Shown: one piece after another, positions 27,049 through 34,833 of the stretch
How positions within the stretch are numbered: the stretch's first letter is position 1
How the letters are laid out: the number at the start of each line of letters is the position of its first letter
The notes under the pieces: model-generated
Seen by the model: only the letters and a program-made list of their open reading frames with translations
The model's database searches: none
Told to the model about the DNA's origin: nothing
Source of the DNA: Vagococcus hydrophili
Lineage (GTDB): Bacteria; Bacillota; Bacilli; Lactobacillales; Vagococcaceae
Direction: 5' to 3'
NCBI RefSeq assembly: GCF_011304195.1
Contig: NZ_CP049887.1
Span: 620,001-684,000 of the forward strand
Length of the DNA: 64,000 nucleotides
Program-made: the position numbers and the translations under genes

Positions 27049-27918
27049 ATGTTTCAATCAATTGAAGAATTAGTTGCTTTGGCTAATCAATGTGGATCAA
27101 TTCATGAAGCAATGATTCAAACCGAAATCGAGACATCTCAACATTCTAGAGAAGTTATATTAGAACATATGGGAAAAAATTTAGATGTTATGATGGCTTC
27201 GATTGAAAAAGGCGTGAAAGGCGTAACTTCTGTTACTGGATTAACTGGAGGAGACGCGACTAAAATGAATGATTACCTTAATAAAGGTGATTTTTTAAGC
27301 GGTAAAACGATTTTAACAGCTGTTCAAAATGCTGTAGCCGTTAATGAAGTCAATGCAGAAATGGGCGTTATCTGTGCCACACCAACAGCTGGAAGTGCGG
27401 GCGTTGCGGCGGGTGTTTTATCTGCTTTAACTGAAGAACGCGGCTTAACTCGTGAACAACAAATTAATTTTCTATTTACAGCAGGCGCTTTTGGTTTAGT
27501 AATTGCTAATAACGCTTCTATCAGTGGCGCCGCTGGTGGTTGCCAAGCTGAGATTGGTTCAGCGAGTGCCATGGCGAGTGCTGCCTTAGTTGAATTTTGT
27601 GGTGGAACACCTGAACAATCAGCCCAAGCGGTTGCTATTACGATTAAAAATATGATGGGACTCATTTGTGATCCTGTGGCAGGACTTGTGGAAGTCCCTT
27701 GCGTGAAACGAAACGCTTTAGGCGCCTCACAAGCTTACGTTTCAGCTGATATGGCTTTAGCTGGTATTACAAGTGTGATTCCACCAGATGAAGTGGTAGA
27801 AGCAATGCACCGTGTGGGAATGCAAATGCCAAGTATCTTTAAAGAAACAGCTGAAGGCGGATTGGCAACTACCAAAACTGGTCTTGCCATTTCTAACAAG
27901 TTATATCCGAAAGATTAA
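27049..27918 (+). CDS. sdaAA: L-serine dehydratase, iron-sulfur-dependent, alpha subunit
   Basis: Catalytic subunit of the two-part Fe-S serine dehydratase. The 289-residue protein has TPTAGSAGVAAGVL near residue 108 and several conserved Cys (including CDPVAGLVEVPCVKRN near 205, ligands of the [4Fe-4S] cluster). GGAGG precedes the ATG. The pair is transcribed from one operon ending in the hairpin at 27917. Confidence 0.96.
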   Translation: MFQSIEELVALANQCGSIHEAMIQTEIETSQHSREVILEHMGKNLDVMMASIEKGVKGVTSVTGLTGGDATKMNDYLNKGDFLSGKTILTAVQNAVAVNEVNAEMGVICATPTAGSAGVAAGVLSALTEERGLTREQQINFLFTAGAFGLVIANNASISGAAGGCQAEIGSASAMASAALVEFCGGTPEQSAQAVAITIKNMMGLICDPVAGLVEVPCVKRNALGASQAYVSADMALAGITSVIPPDEVVEAMHRVGMQMPSIFKETAEGGLATTKTGLAISNKLYPKD

Positions 27919-27960
27919 AAAAAGTCATTGAAAATCTTTTTGATTTTCAATGACTTTTTA
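27917..27960. terminator. Terminator after sdaAA, usable in both directions
   Basis: AAAAAGTCATTGAAAATC, short loop, GATTTTCAATGACTTTTT form an 18-bp stem bounded by A and T runs. Confidence 0.9.
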
Positions 27961-27969
27961 ATTTTCATA

Positions 27970-28149
27970 TCAAATTGTTCCTATTTTAATTCCTTTACGT
28001 TCTTTTTCCCAACGTAACAGCGTCTCTTTTTTATTACTATTTCTTGGTCTTTGACGTCCGGATAAGCCTTTGAATTCCTCATTAATTTTTTTATCATCTA
28101 CTTTTATAGCTAAGTCAGCTAATGTTCCTTCAAAATCAAACATAGTCAT
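27970..28149 (-). CDS. Small hypothetical protein downstream of the NhaC transporter
   Basis: A 59-residue, charged, soluble protein (MTMFDFEGTLADLAIKVDD... ending RWEKERKGIKIGTI) that I do not recognise. GGGAG lies 5 nt before the ATG at 28149, and the gene begins 14 nt after the transporter stop codon, so it is probably the second gene of the T-box-controlled operon. Middle residues GRQRPRNSNKKE are basic. It may be real because of its ribosome binding site and tight spacing, but there is no functional clue. Confidence 0.6.
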   Translation of the reverse strand: MTMFDFEGTLADLAIKVDDKKINEEFKGLSGRQRPRNSNKKETLLRWEKERKGIKIGTI

Positions 28150-28163
28150 CAACGCTCCCTTTT

Positions 28164-29543
28164 TTATTTCACTGCTTCTTCTTTGTACAACACACCAATA
28201 CCTGTCACAGCACTCAATATAGAAAAGACTGGTGACAATAAACTGAAAAATACAAATGGTAGGTAAGTTAAAGTTGGTACACCAAAGGTACTAGCAACAA
28301 AGCTTCCTGCTATCCCCCAAGGAATTAAGTAGTTAATTACAGTTCCACCATCTTCTAAAGTTCGACTTAAGACAACTGGATCAATGTTACGTTCGTTGTA
28401 AGCATCTTTAAAAGCATTTCCTGGTAAAATCACTGATAAAAATTGTTCCCCAATAAAAATGTTAACCCCAATACTTGAAAGAAGTGTGACTACAATTAAT
28501 TGCCATGTTGAATTTAATTTTTTAACTAATGATTCAATCACTGTTGTCACTAAACCAATCTCCATTAAAATCCCACCAAGTGATAACGTTAAAATAATCA
28601 AAGCAACCGTTGGCATCATACTATCAATGCCACCTCTTGAAAGCAGTAAATCAATTTGTTGATTCCCTGTTTCAGAAATGAATCCCTTTTCCACAACGGT
28701 GGCAATACTTGCGATATCTGTAGAAGGTTTTTGGATAAAAATCATGACAATTCCCACAATGACATTAAGTAAAATCGTAATAATCGCTGGAATTTTTTTC
28801 CATGCACAAATCAACATTAAAGCAATTGGAATCACTGACCAGAAAGAAATTGAAAAGTTAGATTCTAACACACTAACCACAGTGTCGATTTCACTTAAGT
28901 CTGCATTCGTGTTGCTCATTCCAAACACTGCGAATAAAATCAGCGAAATAACAAAAGCTGGAATGGTTGACCACATTAAATGTTTAATGTGTTTAAATAA
29001 ATCAGCACCCACAATAGCAGAAGCTAAGTTCGTTGATTCAGATAAAGGCGACATCTTATCTCCAAAGACTGAACCAGAAACAATGGCACCCACAACAAGG
29101 GCTGGATTTAAACCAATCGTTGCACCAATTCCGAAAAAGGCAATCCCAATCGTTGACATAACTGTAAAGGCACTGCCTACAGCACTACCAACAATAGCAC
29201 ACACAAGGAAAACTGATGGAACGAACCATTTCACACTAATTAATTTAAAACCAACCACCATGAGTGTCGGGATAATCCCTGCTTGAATCCAAACCGCAAT
29301 TAACGCTCCAACTAGTAAAAAGATAAAGATGGGGATAATCCCTGGTTTAAGTCCTGAAACAATTCCGTTATTGATAATTTCCATGGGCATTCTTTTGATT
29401 AAAACGTAAAATATACTCACACTAATCGCAAATAAAATCGTAATGTTAGGTGATAATTTTAACCCAATAACCCCAACTGAAATACTTAATATAATTAAAC
29501 TTAATACAATGCTCGCTTCTAATAATCCAATTTTTTTATTCAT
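28164..29543 (-). CDS. NhaC family transporter, probably amino-acid (tyrosine) linked
   Basis: The 459-residue protein has about twelve membrane segments and the NhaC family (PF03553) patterns GSVFGDKMSPLSESTNLA near residue 165 and DGGTVINYLIPWGIAGSF near 405. The family is named for Na+/H+ antiport. However, the mRNA leader is a T-box, whose likely specifier is UAC (Tyr), and comparative genomics has long suggested that T-box-controlled NhaC-like proteins of Lactobacillales import tyrosine. I favour that role. The ATG at 29543 is chosen for its GAGGAG; the frame runs open to 29609 without signal. Confidence 0.85.
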   Translation of the reverse strand: MNKKIGLLEASIVLSLIILSISVGVIGLKLSPNITILFAISVSIFYVLIKRMPMEIINNGIVSGLKPGIIPIFIFLLVGALIAVWIQAGIIPTLMVVGFKLISVKWFVPSVFLVCAIVGSAVGSAFTVMSTIGIAFFGIGATIGLNPALVVGAIVSGSVFGDKMSPLSESTNLASAIVGADLFKHIKHLMWSTIPAFVISLILFAVFGMSNTNADLSEIDTVVSVLESNFSISFWSVIPIALMLICAWKKIPAIITILLNVIVGIVMIFIQKPSTDIASIATVVEKGFISETGNQQIDLLLSRGGIDSMMPTVALIILTLSLGGILMEIGLVTTVIESLVKKLNSTWQLIVVTLLSSIGVNIFIGEQFLSVILPGNAFKDAYNERNIDPVVLSRTLEDGGTVINYLIPWGIAGSFVASTFGVPTLTYLPFVFFSLLSPVFSILSAVTGIGVLYKEEAVK

Positions 29544-29639
29544 TATTATTTTCTCCTCTATTTTTTTTCTTTCAAAAAACAGATCGACGATAACGAATAA
29601 TTCCTCCACAACTTTCTTTCATGATAATTCCTCCTAAGT

Positions 29640-29860
29640 ATATAAAAAAAAGCCACCCAAATAGCTCTACGCTATAAGGGCGACTTTGATATCGCGGTAC
29701 CACCTTAAATTCAAAAACAATATGTTTTTATCTCATTAATTGTTATATTTATATGTCTTTTTTAGTGTAATTCAACAATAAGGCGGATCGATTTTCAGCA
29801 ACCATCGATTTTCTTAGGCTCGACACTTATCATCTACTAGGTTAAAAAAGTAAAGCTTGT
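29640..29860 (-). ncRNA. T-box riboswitch leader, probable Tyr specifier
   Basis: On the minus strand the T-box core AGGTGGTACCGCG lies at 29705-29693 and is followed by a terminator hairpin (29651-29686) with T8. Upstream, a Stem I is bounded by AGTGT and ACACT, with GAAT-TAC-A in the specifier position (UAC at 29769-29767), suggesting tRNA-Tyr. TTA or CAC could be read by shifting the register, so the codon is less certain than the class. Uncharged tRNA would stabilise the antiterminator and allow transporter expression. Confidence 0.9.
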
Positions 29861-29865
29861 TTCAT

Positions 29866-29894
29866 ATCCTAAACGGTAACATAAAAAAAGTCAA
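29866..29894 (-). promoter_or_regulatory. Promoter of the T-box transcript
   Basis: Minus strand TTGACT (29894-29889), 17-bp spacer, TAGGAT (29871-29866). Confidence 0.6.
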
Positions 29895-29901
29895 GAAACT
29901 T

Positions 29902-30765
29902 TTACTGCCATAAAAATTCTGCCACGTAATCATCAACTTCTTCGTTCTTACGAAGTGAGCTATGATCTGCGTTAACGCCGTAGATAACCTCTGATTGAAC
30001 CTCGATTTTTTTCTCTTTCAGTAAAGCATAAATTCCTAAAGAACTATTTAATGGAACCGTCCCATCACTCTTATCATTTTCAGAAATCTGTCCTGCTATT
30101 AGTAAAAATTTTAGTTCAGGATCTAAATTTGTCACAAGCTCTTGATAATTCGTTAATTGGGGGCTAATTTGGCGAGGTCCATTTGCTTCTATATCTTCTC
30201 TTGTTTGCTCTTTATCTTCAATAAATTCATTAAATGGTGCCCCAATCGACACGACTTTATTCACTTTAGGTTGAGTTTGATCTGAGGGATAACTTTCTAA
30301 ATATAAAAAGCTACTAATCCCCCCCATTGAAAAACCAACAAGATTAACTTCTTCGACACCGTAATCTTTTTTCAACACTGCTAAAGCTTCTTTAAGCCAA
30401 CTTGCTTGATCCCATTGATGAGTTTTATTCTCATCATAGGCCAAACGAATCATCGGATTATTTGCCTCAAATGTTACTTTTTTGTTACCAGAAATCGAAA
30501 CCTCGCCTTCTGATGAGACAGTCATTTCCATAACATTTTTAGCGTGATTTGATTTTTCAAAGCGGTTAGTCATACTTTTCATTGTGTTATTATTTCCACT
30601 GTAACCATGAATAAACACTGTGGGAATTTTTTCTTTTTTTATCTTTTGAGTAACTGCGGCTACTTTACTTGTCTGTCCCACAATTTCGCTTCCTTTTTTA
30701 CACCCTACCAAAAAAAGGCAGAGGCTCAGAAGAAGCACTATTGTTATGGATTGTTTCAATTTCAT
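29902..30765 (-). CDS. Alpha/beta hydrolase lipoprotein (DUF915)
   Basis: The 287-residue protein starts with a signal peptide and a lipobox ending LVGC (Cys at residue 22), so it is probably a membrane-anchored surface lipoprotein. The hydrolase domain has PTVFIHGYSGNNNTMKSM (oxyanion region), the nucleophile elbow LVGFSMGGISS with Ser near residue 147, and a C-terminal ADHSSLRKNEEV with the catalytic His. This matches the DUF915 group of Lactobacillales esterase/lipase-like proteins. Substrate unknown. GAGGCG precedes the ATG. Confidence 0.88.
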   Translation of the reverse strand: MKLKQSITIVLLLSLCLFLVGCKKGSEIVGQTSKVAAVTQKIKKEKIPTVFIHGYSGNNNTMKSMTNRFEKSNHAKNVMEMTVSSEGEVSISGNKKVTFEANNPMIRLAYDENKTHQWDQASWLKEALAVLKKDYGVEEVNLVGFSMGGISSFLYLESYPSDQTQPKVNKVVSIGAPFNEFIEDKEQTREDIEANGPRQISPQLTNYQELVTNLDPELKFLLIAGQISENDKSDGTVPLNSSLGIYALLKEKKIEVQSEVIYGVNADHSSLRKNEEVDDYVAEFLWQ

Positions 30766-30791
30766 CTACGTCGCCTCTTTCCTAGTTAATA

Positions 30792-30833
30792 AAAAAAGGC
30801 AGAATAAAATAATCATTTTATTCTTGCCTAAAA
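30792..30833 (-). terminator. Terminator of nusG
   Basis: Minus strand AGGCAAGAATAAAAT, gatt, ATTTTATTCTGCCT followed by T6. Confidence 0.85.
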
Positions 30834-30838
30834 CATTT

Positions 30839-31381
30839 TTATAGTTTATCGATTTGTTCAAAATCTAACTCTGTACTTGTTTCACGACCGAACATGTCAA
30901 TATTAACTTTTAATTTTTGTTTTTCATTATCAATTTCTGTGATTTCACCAGTTAAACCTGAGAAAGCTCCTTCGATAATCGTTACTGTTTCGCCAACTTC
31001 AACATCTAAATCAACAAGACGTTTGCTGATGCCAAGTTTGCGTAAAATGTGCTCGATTTCTTCATCTAATAAAGGCGCTGGCTTGCTTCCGGCACCGTGT
31101 GAACCAACAAAACCAGTCACACCAGGTGTATTACGAACAACATACCAAGAGTCATCAGTCATAATCATTTCAACTAAAACATAACCTGGAAAAGTTTTCT
31201 TAGCAGATACTTTTTCTTTTCCATTTTTTATTTCTCTTTCTTCTTCCTCTGGTACAACTACGCGGTAAATAAATTCATCCATTCCCATGCTTTGAGCACG
31301 TGATTCGATGTTTGTTTTAACTTTATTTTCGTAGCCTGAATATGTATGTAAAACATACCAATGTCTTTCAAATGATTCCAT
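30839..31381 (-). CDS. nusG: Transcription termination/antitermination factor NusG
   Basis: Binds RNA polymerase and couples elongation, pausing and termination. The 180-residue product starts MESFERHWYVLHTYSGYENKV, with the NGN domain, and ends with a KOW domain (VEVGETVTIIEGAFSGLTGEITEID). The ATG at 31381 with GGCGGG upstream is preferred to the longer frame reaching 31465. It is the third gene of rpmG-secE-nusG. Confidence 0.97.
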   Translation of the reverse strand: MESFERHWYVLHTYSGYENKVKTNIESRAQSMGMDEFIYRVVVPEEEEREIKNGKEKVSAKKTFPGYVLVEMIMTDDSWYVVRNTPGVTGFVGSHGAGSKPAPLLDEEIEHILRKLGISKRLVDLDVEVGETVTIIEGAFSGLTGEITEIDNEKQKLKVNIDMFGRETSTELDFEQIDKL

Positions 31382-31492
31382 TAGGTTTCCCGCCTTTTCT
31401 TGATAAAATAAAAAAACCTCAGCTTTTTTGCGAAGTTTTTTCCTTTCGTACATTATAGCACTCAAACGCTGTAATTACTAGAAATTTGTTGA

Positions 31493-31660
31493 CTAGACGA
31501 ACATTTGCATAATAGCGCCAATGACTGTATCAGCTGCCCAAAAGAACGCTGCAAAAAGTAATGTTGATTGAAGAACTGTAATCACATCTTTTGTTAACTT
31601 AGTTTTTGTTGGCCATGTAACGATCTTCATTTCATCGATAACACTTTTTAAAAATTTCAT
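31493..31660 (-). CDS. secE: Preprotein translocase subunit SecE
   Basis: Essential partner of SecY in the protein-conducting channel. The 55-residue product reads MKFLKSVIDEMKIVTWPTKTKL, the conserved amphipathic VxWPTxxE/K motif, then one membrane helix (residues 26-51). This is the short single-span form of Gram-positives. AAGGAG precedes the ATG at 31660. The conserved secE-nusG adjacency supports the call. Confidence 0.95.
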   Translation of the reverse strand: MKFLKSVIDEMKIVTWPTKTKLTKDVITVLQSTLLFAAFFWAADTVIGAIMQMFV

Positions 31661-31783
31661 TTTCTTTACTCCTTTTTCAACTAGATAATTGACTGTTTAT
31701 ATTTGTTTTTTACTTCTTATAAATCCGATTAGACATCTTTTATTATAACGTTAATAAGTAAAGCTTTCAAGTGAAACATTAAC

Positions 31784-31816
31784 AAAAAAACCATCGTCAT
31801 CTATCCAAACAATGGT
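31784..31816 (-). terminator. Hairpin after rpmG
   Basis: Minus strand GACCATTG and CGATGGT pair around a loop and are followed by T7. It may reduce read-through from rpmG into secE. Confidence 0.55.
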
Positions 31817-31826
31817 CTATCCTGAC

Positions 31827-31979
31827 TTATTTAGTTTCGCTATGTAACGTGTGTTTTCCGCAATATTTACAGAATTTTTTTACTTCTAATCGTTCTGTAC
31901 GGTTTGTATCACTTACGGCTTTCGAGTAGTTTCTTGAACCACAAACTGTACAAGCTAAAGCTGATCTTCTTTGTCCCAA
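31827..31979 (-). CDS. rpmG: 50S ribosomal protein L33, zinc-ribbon type (TTG start)
   Basis: The 50-residue protein reads [21 protein letters not shown] and ends ...[17 protein letters not shown]. Two CxxC pairs (Cys10/13 and Cys36/39) make it the zinc-binding C+ form of L33; Bacilli usually also carry C- paralogues elsewhere. The start is TTG at 31979, eight nt after GGAGG; no ATG fits. It opens the rpmG-secE-nusG cluster and has its own promoter. Confidence 0.95.
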   Translation of the reverse strand: MGQRRSALACTVCGSRNYSKAVSDTNRTERLEVKKFCKYCGKHTLHSETK

Positions 31980-32013
31980 CTTGGTATCCTCCTACCATTT
32001 TAATCGTTAAGTC

Positions 32014-32042
32014 AATTTATCATCATTTATCCTTTGTGTCAA
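32014..32042 (-). promoter_or_regulatory. Promoter of rpmG-secE-nusG
   Basis: Minus strand consensus TTGACA (32042-32037), 17-bp spacer, TAAATT (32019-32014). Confidence 0.7.
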
Positions 32043-32152
32043 ATTTTAATAAAATGAAAAGCCCCCTCTTTCCCTGTTAAAACGTGGTTTGTTTATCAAA
32101 ATAGTTGTGTTATTATTACTATGTAATGAAAAAATGAAGGGAGACTTTTATT

Positions 32153-32797
32153 ATGTTAATCGAATCAGTTTGTATTCCAAAAAGACAGTTAACAACTGTT
32201 AATGAATCTTGTTCATTAGAAGAAGCACTAGTAATCCTTGAAGAATCAGGATTTCGTTGTGTGCCTGTTTTAGATGAAGCAGGACGTATTTTTAGAGGTA
32301 ACATCTATAAAATGCACATCTATCGTCACAAAGCGAATGGCGGAGATATGACTTTACCTGTGACTCACCTAATTAAGAATGCCACAAAATTTATTCCATT
32401 AAATTCATCATTCTTTAAAATTTTCTTTACCATCAAGGAGCTCCCATATATTGCCGTTTTAGACAATGACAATATGTTTTATGGGATTTTGACTCACAGT
32501 GGCTTATTAGGAATTTTATCACAGTCATGGAATGGTAATGAAGGACGCTTCGCATTAACTGTGGCTTCAACCGGTAAAAAAGGCGACTTAGCTAGTATGA
32601 CTAAAATTATTTCTAAACATTCAGATATCGCAAGTTGTATTACTTTAGATGTTGGTAAAGATGAGTACATTAGAAGAACCATCATTACTCTTCCAGCTAA
32701 CACTGATAAAGAAACGTGCGACATTATTATTAAAGCCTTAGAGAAAAAAGATTTCTTTGTGGCACAAGTCGAAGATTTAAGTACAGGCATTAATTAA
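32153..32797 (+). CDS. cbpA: CBS-domain protein, probable c-di-AMP-binding CbpA
   Basis: The 214-residue protein has a CBS pair (LTTVNESCSLEEALVILEESGFRCVPVLDEAG near residue 12 and PYIAVLDNDNMFYGILTHSGLLGIL near 98) followed by a C-terminal ACT-like domain (residues 140-212). This order and length match the Listeria c-di-AMP-binding CbpA family; the partner and regulated process are not established. AAGGGAG precedes the ATG. It is monocistronic. Ligand binding is inferred from family resemblance only. Confidence 0.8.
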   Translation: MLIESVCIPKRQLTTVNESCSLEEALVILEESGFRCVPVLDEAGRIFRGNIYKMHIYRHKANGGDMTLPVTHLIKNATKFIPLNSSFFKIFFTIKELPYIAVLDNDNMFYGILTHSGLLGILSQSWNGNEGRFALTVASTGKKGDLASMTKIISKHSDIASCITLDVGKDEYIRRTIITLPANTDKETCDIIIKALEKKDFFVAQVEDLSTGIN

Positions 32798-32830
32798 AAA
32801 AGGTTATCCGTGTTTGCGGATAACCTTTTT
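32796..32830. terminator. Bidirectional terminator between cbpA and queT
   Basis: AAAAAAGGTTATCCG, short loop, CGGATAACCTTTTT between convergent genes. Confidence 0.9.
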
Positions 32831-32870
32831 AGTTTGGATAAAAATGATAACGATTTTTTATTCACTCTAT

Positions 32871-33389
32871 TTAGTATCGATCAAAGTGAACGACTTTATT
32901 CATGTAATAAATGACTGGTGCTGAGATACTCATGATGATGGCTTCACTTAAAAATAGTGTGCCGTAAGTTGCCCAGAAAAAAGTTGATCCAATTGCTTGG
33001 TTACTTAAAATTGAAATCATAAGAGCAATTAAAACCATACTAATTGAAAAGACGATGGTATTAAAAATCATTCTCTTCTTCGTGTCTTTGATCCATTTTT
33101 CAGAATTGGCTGTTAATAACAGTGCCATTAAGGTTTGTGAACCTCCAAATAGGACGTCCATCATGCCTCCCTGTGAAAATAATAAATTAAAGACCACTAC
33201 ACCTAAAAAGACACCCCACATTAATTTCTTGTTAAAAACTACGATATGATTCAAGCTTTCTGAAATTCTAAATTGAATTGGACCTTGCGCAATCGGTGCA
33301 ATCGCTAAAGTTATTGCAATATATAACCCTGCTATTAGTCCATTCAAAATCAGTATTCGGGTGTTTGTTTGTACCCCTTGTTTTTCCAT
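32871..33389 (-). CDS. queT: QueT family queuosine-precursor transporter
   Basis: The 172-residue integral membrane protein has about five hydrophobic helices and the QueT (PF06177, ECF S-component) features LIAGLYIAITLAIAPIAQGPIQFRISESLNHIV near residue 14. It probably imports preQ1 or queuine-related precursors with an ECF energising module encoded elsewhere. ATG 33389 has AAGGAG upstream; the frame running to 33434 crosses a preQ1-I riboswitch, which strongly supports the function. Confidence 0.93.
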   Translation of the reverse strand: MEKQGVQTNTRILILNGLIAGLYIAITLAIAPIAQGPIQFRISESLNHIVVFNKKLMWGVFLGVVVFNLLFSQGGMMDVLFGGSQTLMALLLTANSEKWIKDTKKRMIFNTIVFSISMVLIALMISILSNQAIGSTFFWATYGTLFLSEAIIMSISAPVIYYMNKVVHFDRY

Positions 33390-33403
33390 TCTTTCTTTCT
33401 CCT

Positions 33404-33443
33404 TCCTAGTTTTTGTATCGCAGGATGGTATCAACGAACTGCG
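33404..33443 (-). ncRNA. preQ1-I riboswitch controlling queT
   Basis: On the minus strand CGCAG-TTCGTTGATACCATC-CTGCG is followed by ATACAAAAACTAGGA. The 5-bp stem, the UUC...UAC-containing loop and the A-rich tail ending in CUAGGA that includes the ribosome binding site match the preQ1-I class. Ligand binding would dock the tail into the stem and hide the Shine-Dalgarno, turning queT off when preQ1 is plentiful. Confidence 0.88.
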
Positions 33444-33552
33444 GATCGTAAAATCACGAACGTTCCTATCCTACTCCCTTCCCCAACTTTTGTCAAAGCA
33501 ATTTATATCTTACACACTTTCCTTTATACTAGTAATTAAAGGAGTGAAAAAC

Positions 33553-34011
33553 ATGACACTTATTTTTAAAGAAATCACTAAACTAACCCCTCAACACTTT
33601 GAATTGTTACTAGATGCCGATCCCTCACAAAATATTGTGGAAGATTACGCTAAAAGGGGAAATGCTTTTGAAGCGATAAAAGTAAATAAGTTAGTGGGAA
33701 TTGTCGTACTACTTCCAACACGACCTGAAACGATCGAAATTGTTAATATCGCCGTTCATCAAGATTTTCAAAATCAAGGGATTGGACAAGATATCCTTAA
33801 GTTTGCGATACAAACTGCTAAAAAACAAAACTATGTAACACTTGAAATTGGAACAGGTTCAACAAGTTTTGGACAACTTTATCTTTATCAAAAATTGAAT
33901 TTTAGAATCACTGGGATTGACCCTGATTTCTTCATTCGCCATTACGATGAAGAAATTATTGAAAATGGATTAATTTTGAAAGACATGCTTCGCTTGCAAC
34001 AAGATTTATAA
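33553..34011 (+). CDS. GNAT family N-acetyltransferase
   Basis: The 152-residue protein contains the GNAT core VNIAVHQDFQNQGIGQDILKFAIQTAKK (acetyl-CoA loop QNQGIG near residue 78) and a YLYQKLNFRITGID C-terminal strand. It resembles small YvbK-like acetyltransferases, but the substrate is unknown. AAAGGAG precedes the ATG at 33553; the frame open from 33361 runs antisense through the preQ1 riboswitch and is rejected as an extension. Confidence 0.85.
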   Translation: MTLIFKEITKLTPQHFELLLDADPSQNIVEDYAKRGNAFEAIKVNKLVGIVVLLPTRPETIEIVNIAVHQDFQNQGIGQDILKFAIQTAKKQNYVTLEIGTGSTSFGQLYLYQKLNFRITGIDPDFFIRHYDEEIIENGLILKDMLRLQQDL

Positions 34012-34014
34012 AAA

Positions 34015-34056
34015 AGGAGAGGACAGCTTTTTATAGCACATCCTCTCCTCTATTTT
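34015..34056 (+). terminator. Terminator after the acetyltransferase gene
   Basis: AGGAGAGGA and TCCTCTCCT pair around a long loop and lead into CTATTTT. The downstream edge touches the end of the convergent LysM pseudogene. Confidence 0.75.
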
Positions 34057-34486
34057 ATTCGTGGACTTTCAATGCTTGTCCTTCATAAATAGAATCATTT
34101 TCAAGTTGATTTAATTTTTGTAAATCAGCTAATGATACTTTATTTTTCTCCGCAATTAGAGAGAGTCAATCTCCAGGTGAAACCGTATATGTTTTACCTG
34201 TCTCAACAGTTTGATCAACAACTTCATTTTCAGACAGATTATTGCTGACGTTCTCTTCCTGACCGTCAATTTTCTTAGTTATGACTTCTTTTTTAGTAGC
34301 TGTATTTGAATTGCTACTAATATTTTCTATTTTTTCTCTTATATCCAAATAAATATATGTATTGATACTAACACTTAAAAACATACACACAACCACTGCT
34401 AATATAATCCCTGTTCCCTTCGAACGATTTTTATTTGTTTTTTTATATGCCTTCCTTAAAACTAATACATCCTCTTCATCATTCGT
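34055..34486 (-). pseudogene. Decayed LysM-domain membrane-anchored protein
   Basis: Read through, the frame encodes a cytosolic N-terminus (NDEEDVLVLRKAYKK), a membrane helix (GIILAVVVCMFLSVSI), a Ser/Asn/Glu-rich linker and a C-terminal LysM domain (KTYTVSPGD-x-LSLIAEKNK to EGQALKVHE). Two faults are seen. An in-frame TGA at 34168-34166 replaces the residue after PGD, probably TGG (Trp) originally, cutting off most of LysM. At the 5' end no start codon remains: GGAGAG is followed at 6 nt by ACG (34486-34484), possibly a mutated ATG. The remaining open frame begins at 34396. Two independent lesions argue against a sequencing error. Confidence 0.75.
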
Positions 34487-34833
34487 TTTTCTCTCTCCAT
34501 ATCTAACAATTGATCAAAAATAACTACAAAATGCCTAAAAAGTCTATTTTAGTTAATTACGTATAATACTAACCTATTTGCAATTAATTTCAAACATATT
34601 AATTTTAAATATTTTTTTAATCATTTTTCCACATTTAAAACCCATAACTAAGTATATTACTAAAAATCATAGGATATAAGAAACAAATCAAAACTAATCA
34701 ATCCTTTTATTCTTTAATCCGAACAATAAATATCCTTTAAAATAAAAAATTACTAAAATCGAAATTATTCTTTTGCTAGTTACTTATATTTTTTGGTATA
34801 TTACTATTATTGGTTAAAAAGGAGATTCACTAC
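34487..34833. other. AT-rich divergent intergenic region
   Basis: About 350 bp of very AT-rich sequence with no supportable gene or strong hairpin. It carries the promoter for the lipid kinase at its right end. Confidence 0.5.
34773..34802 (+). promoter_or_regulatory. Promoter of the lipid kinase gene
   Basis: TTGCTA (34773-34778), 18-bp spacer, TATATT (34797-34802), 32 nt before the ATG. Confidence 0.4.

Noticed and set aside
28459-29286. Plus-strand frames of 67 and 202 residues
   Set aside because: They are shadows of the NhaC-family gene on the other strand, with no initiation signals.
29640-29705. Simple terminator of an unrelated gene
   Set aside because: The adjacent AGGTGGTACCGCG core and Stem I show that it is the terminator half of a T-box.
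33361-33552. N-terminal extension of the acetyltransferase at 33553
   Set aside because: The frame runs antisense through the preQ1 riboswitch and queT start and lacks a ribosome binding site; AAAGGAG precedes 33553.
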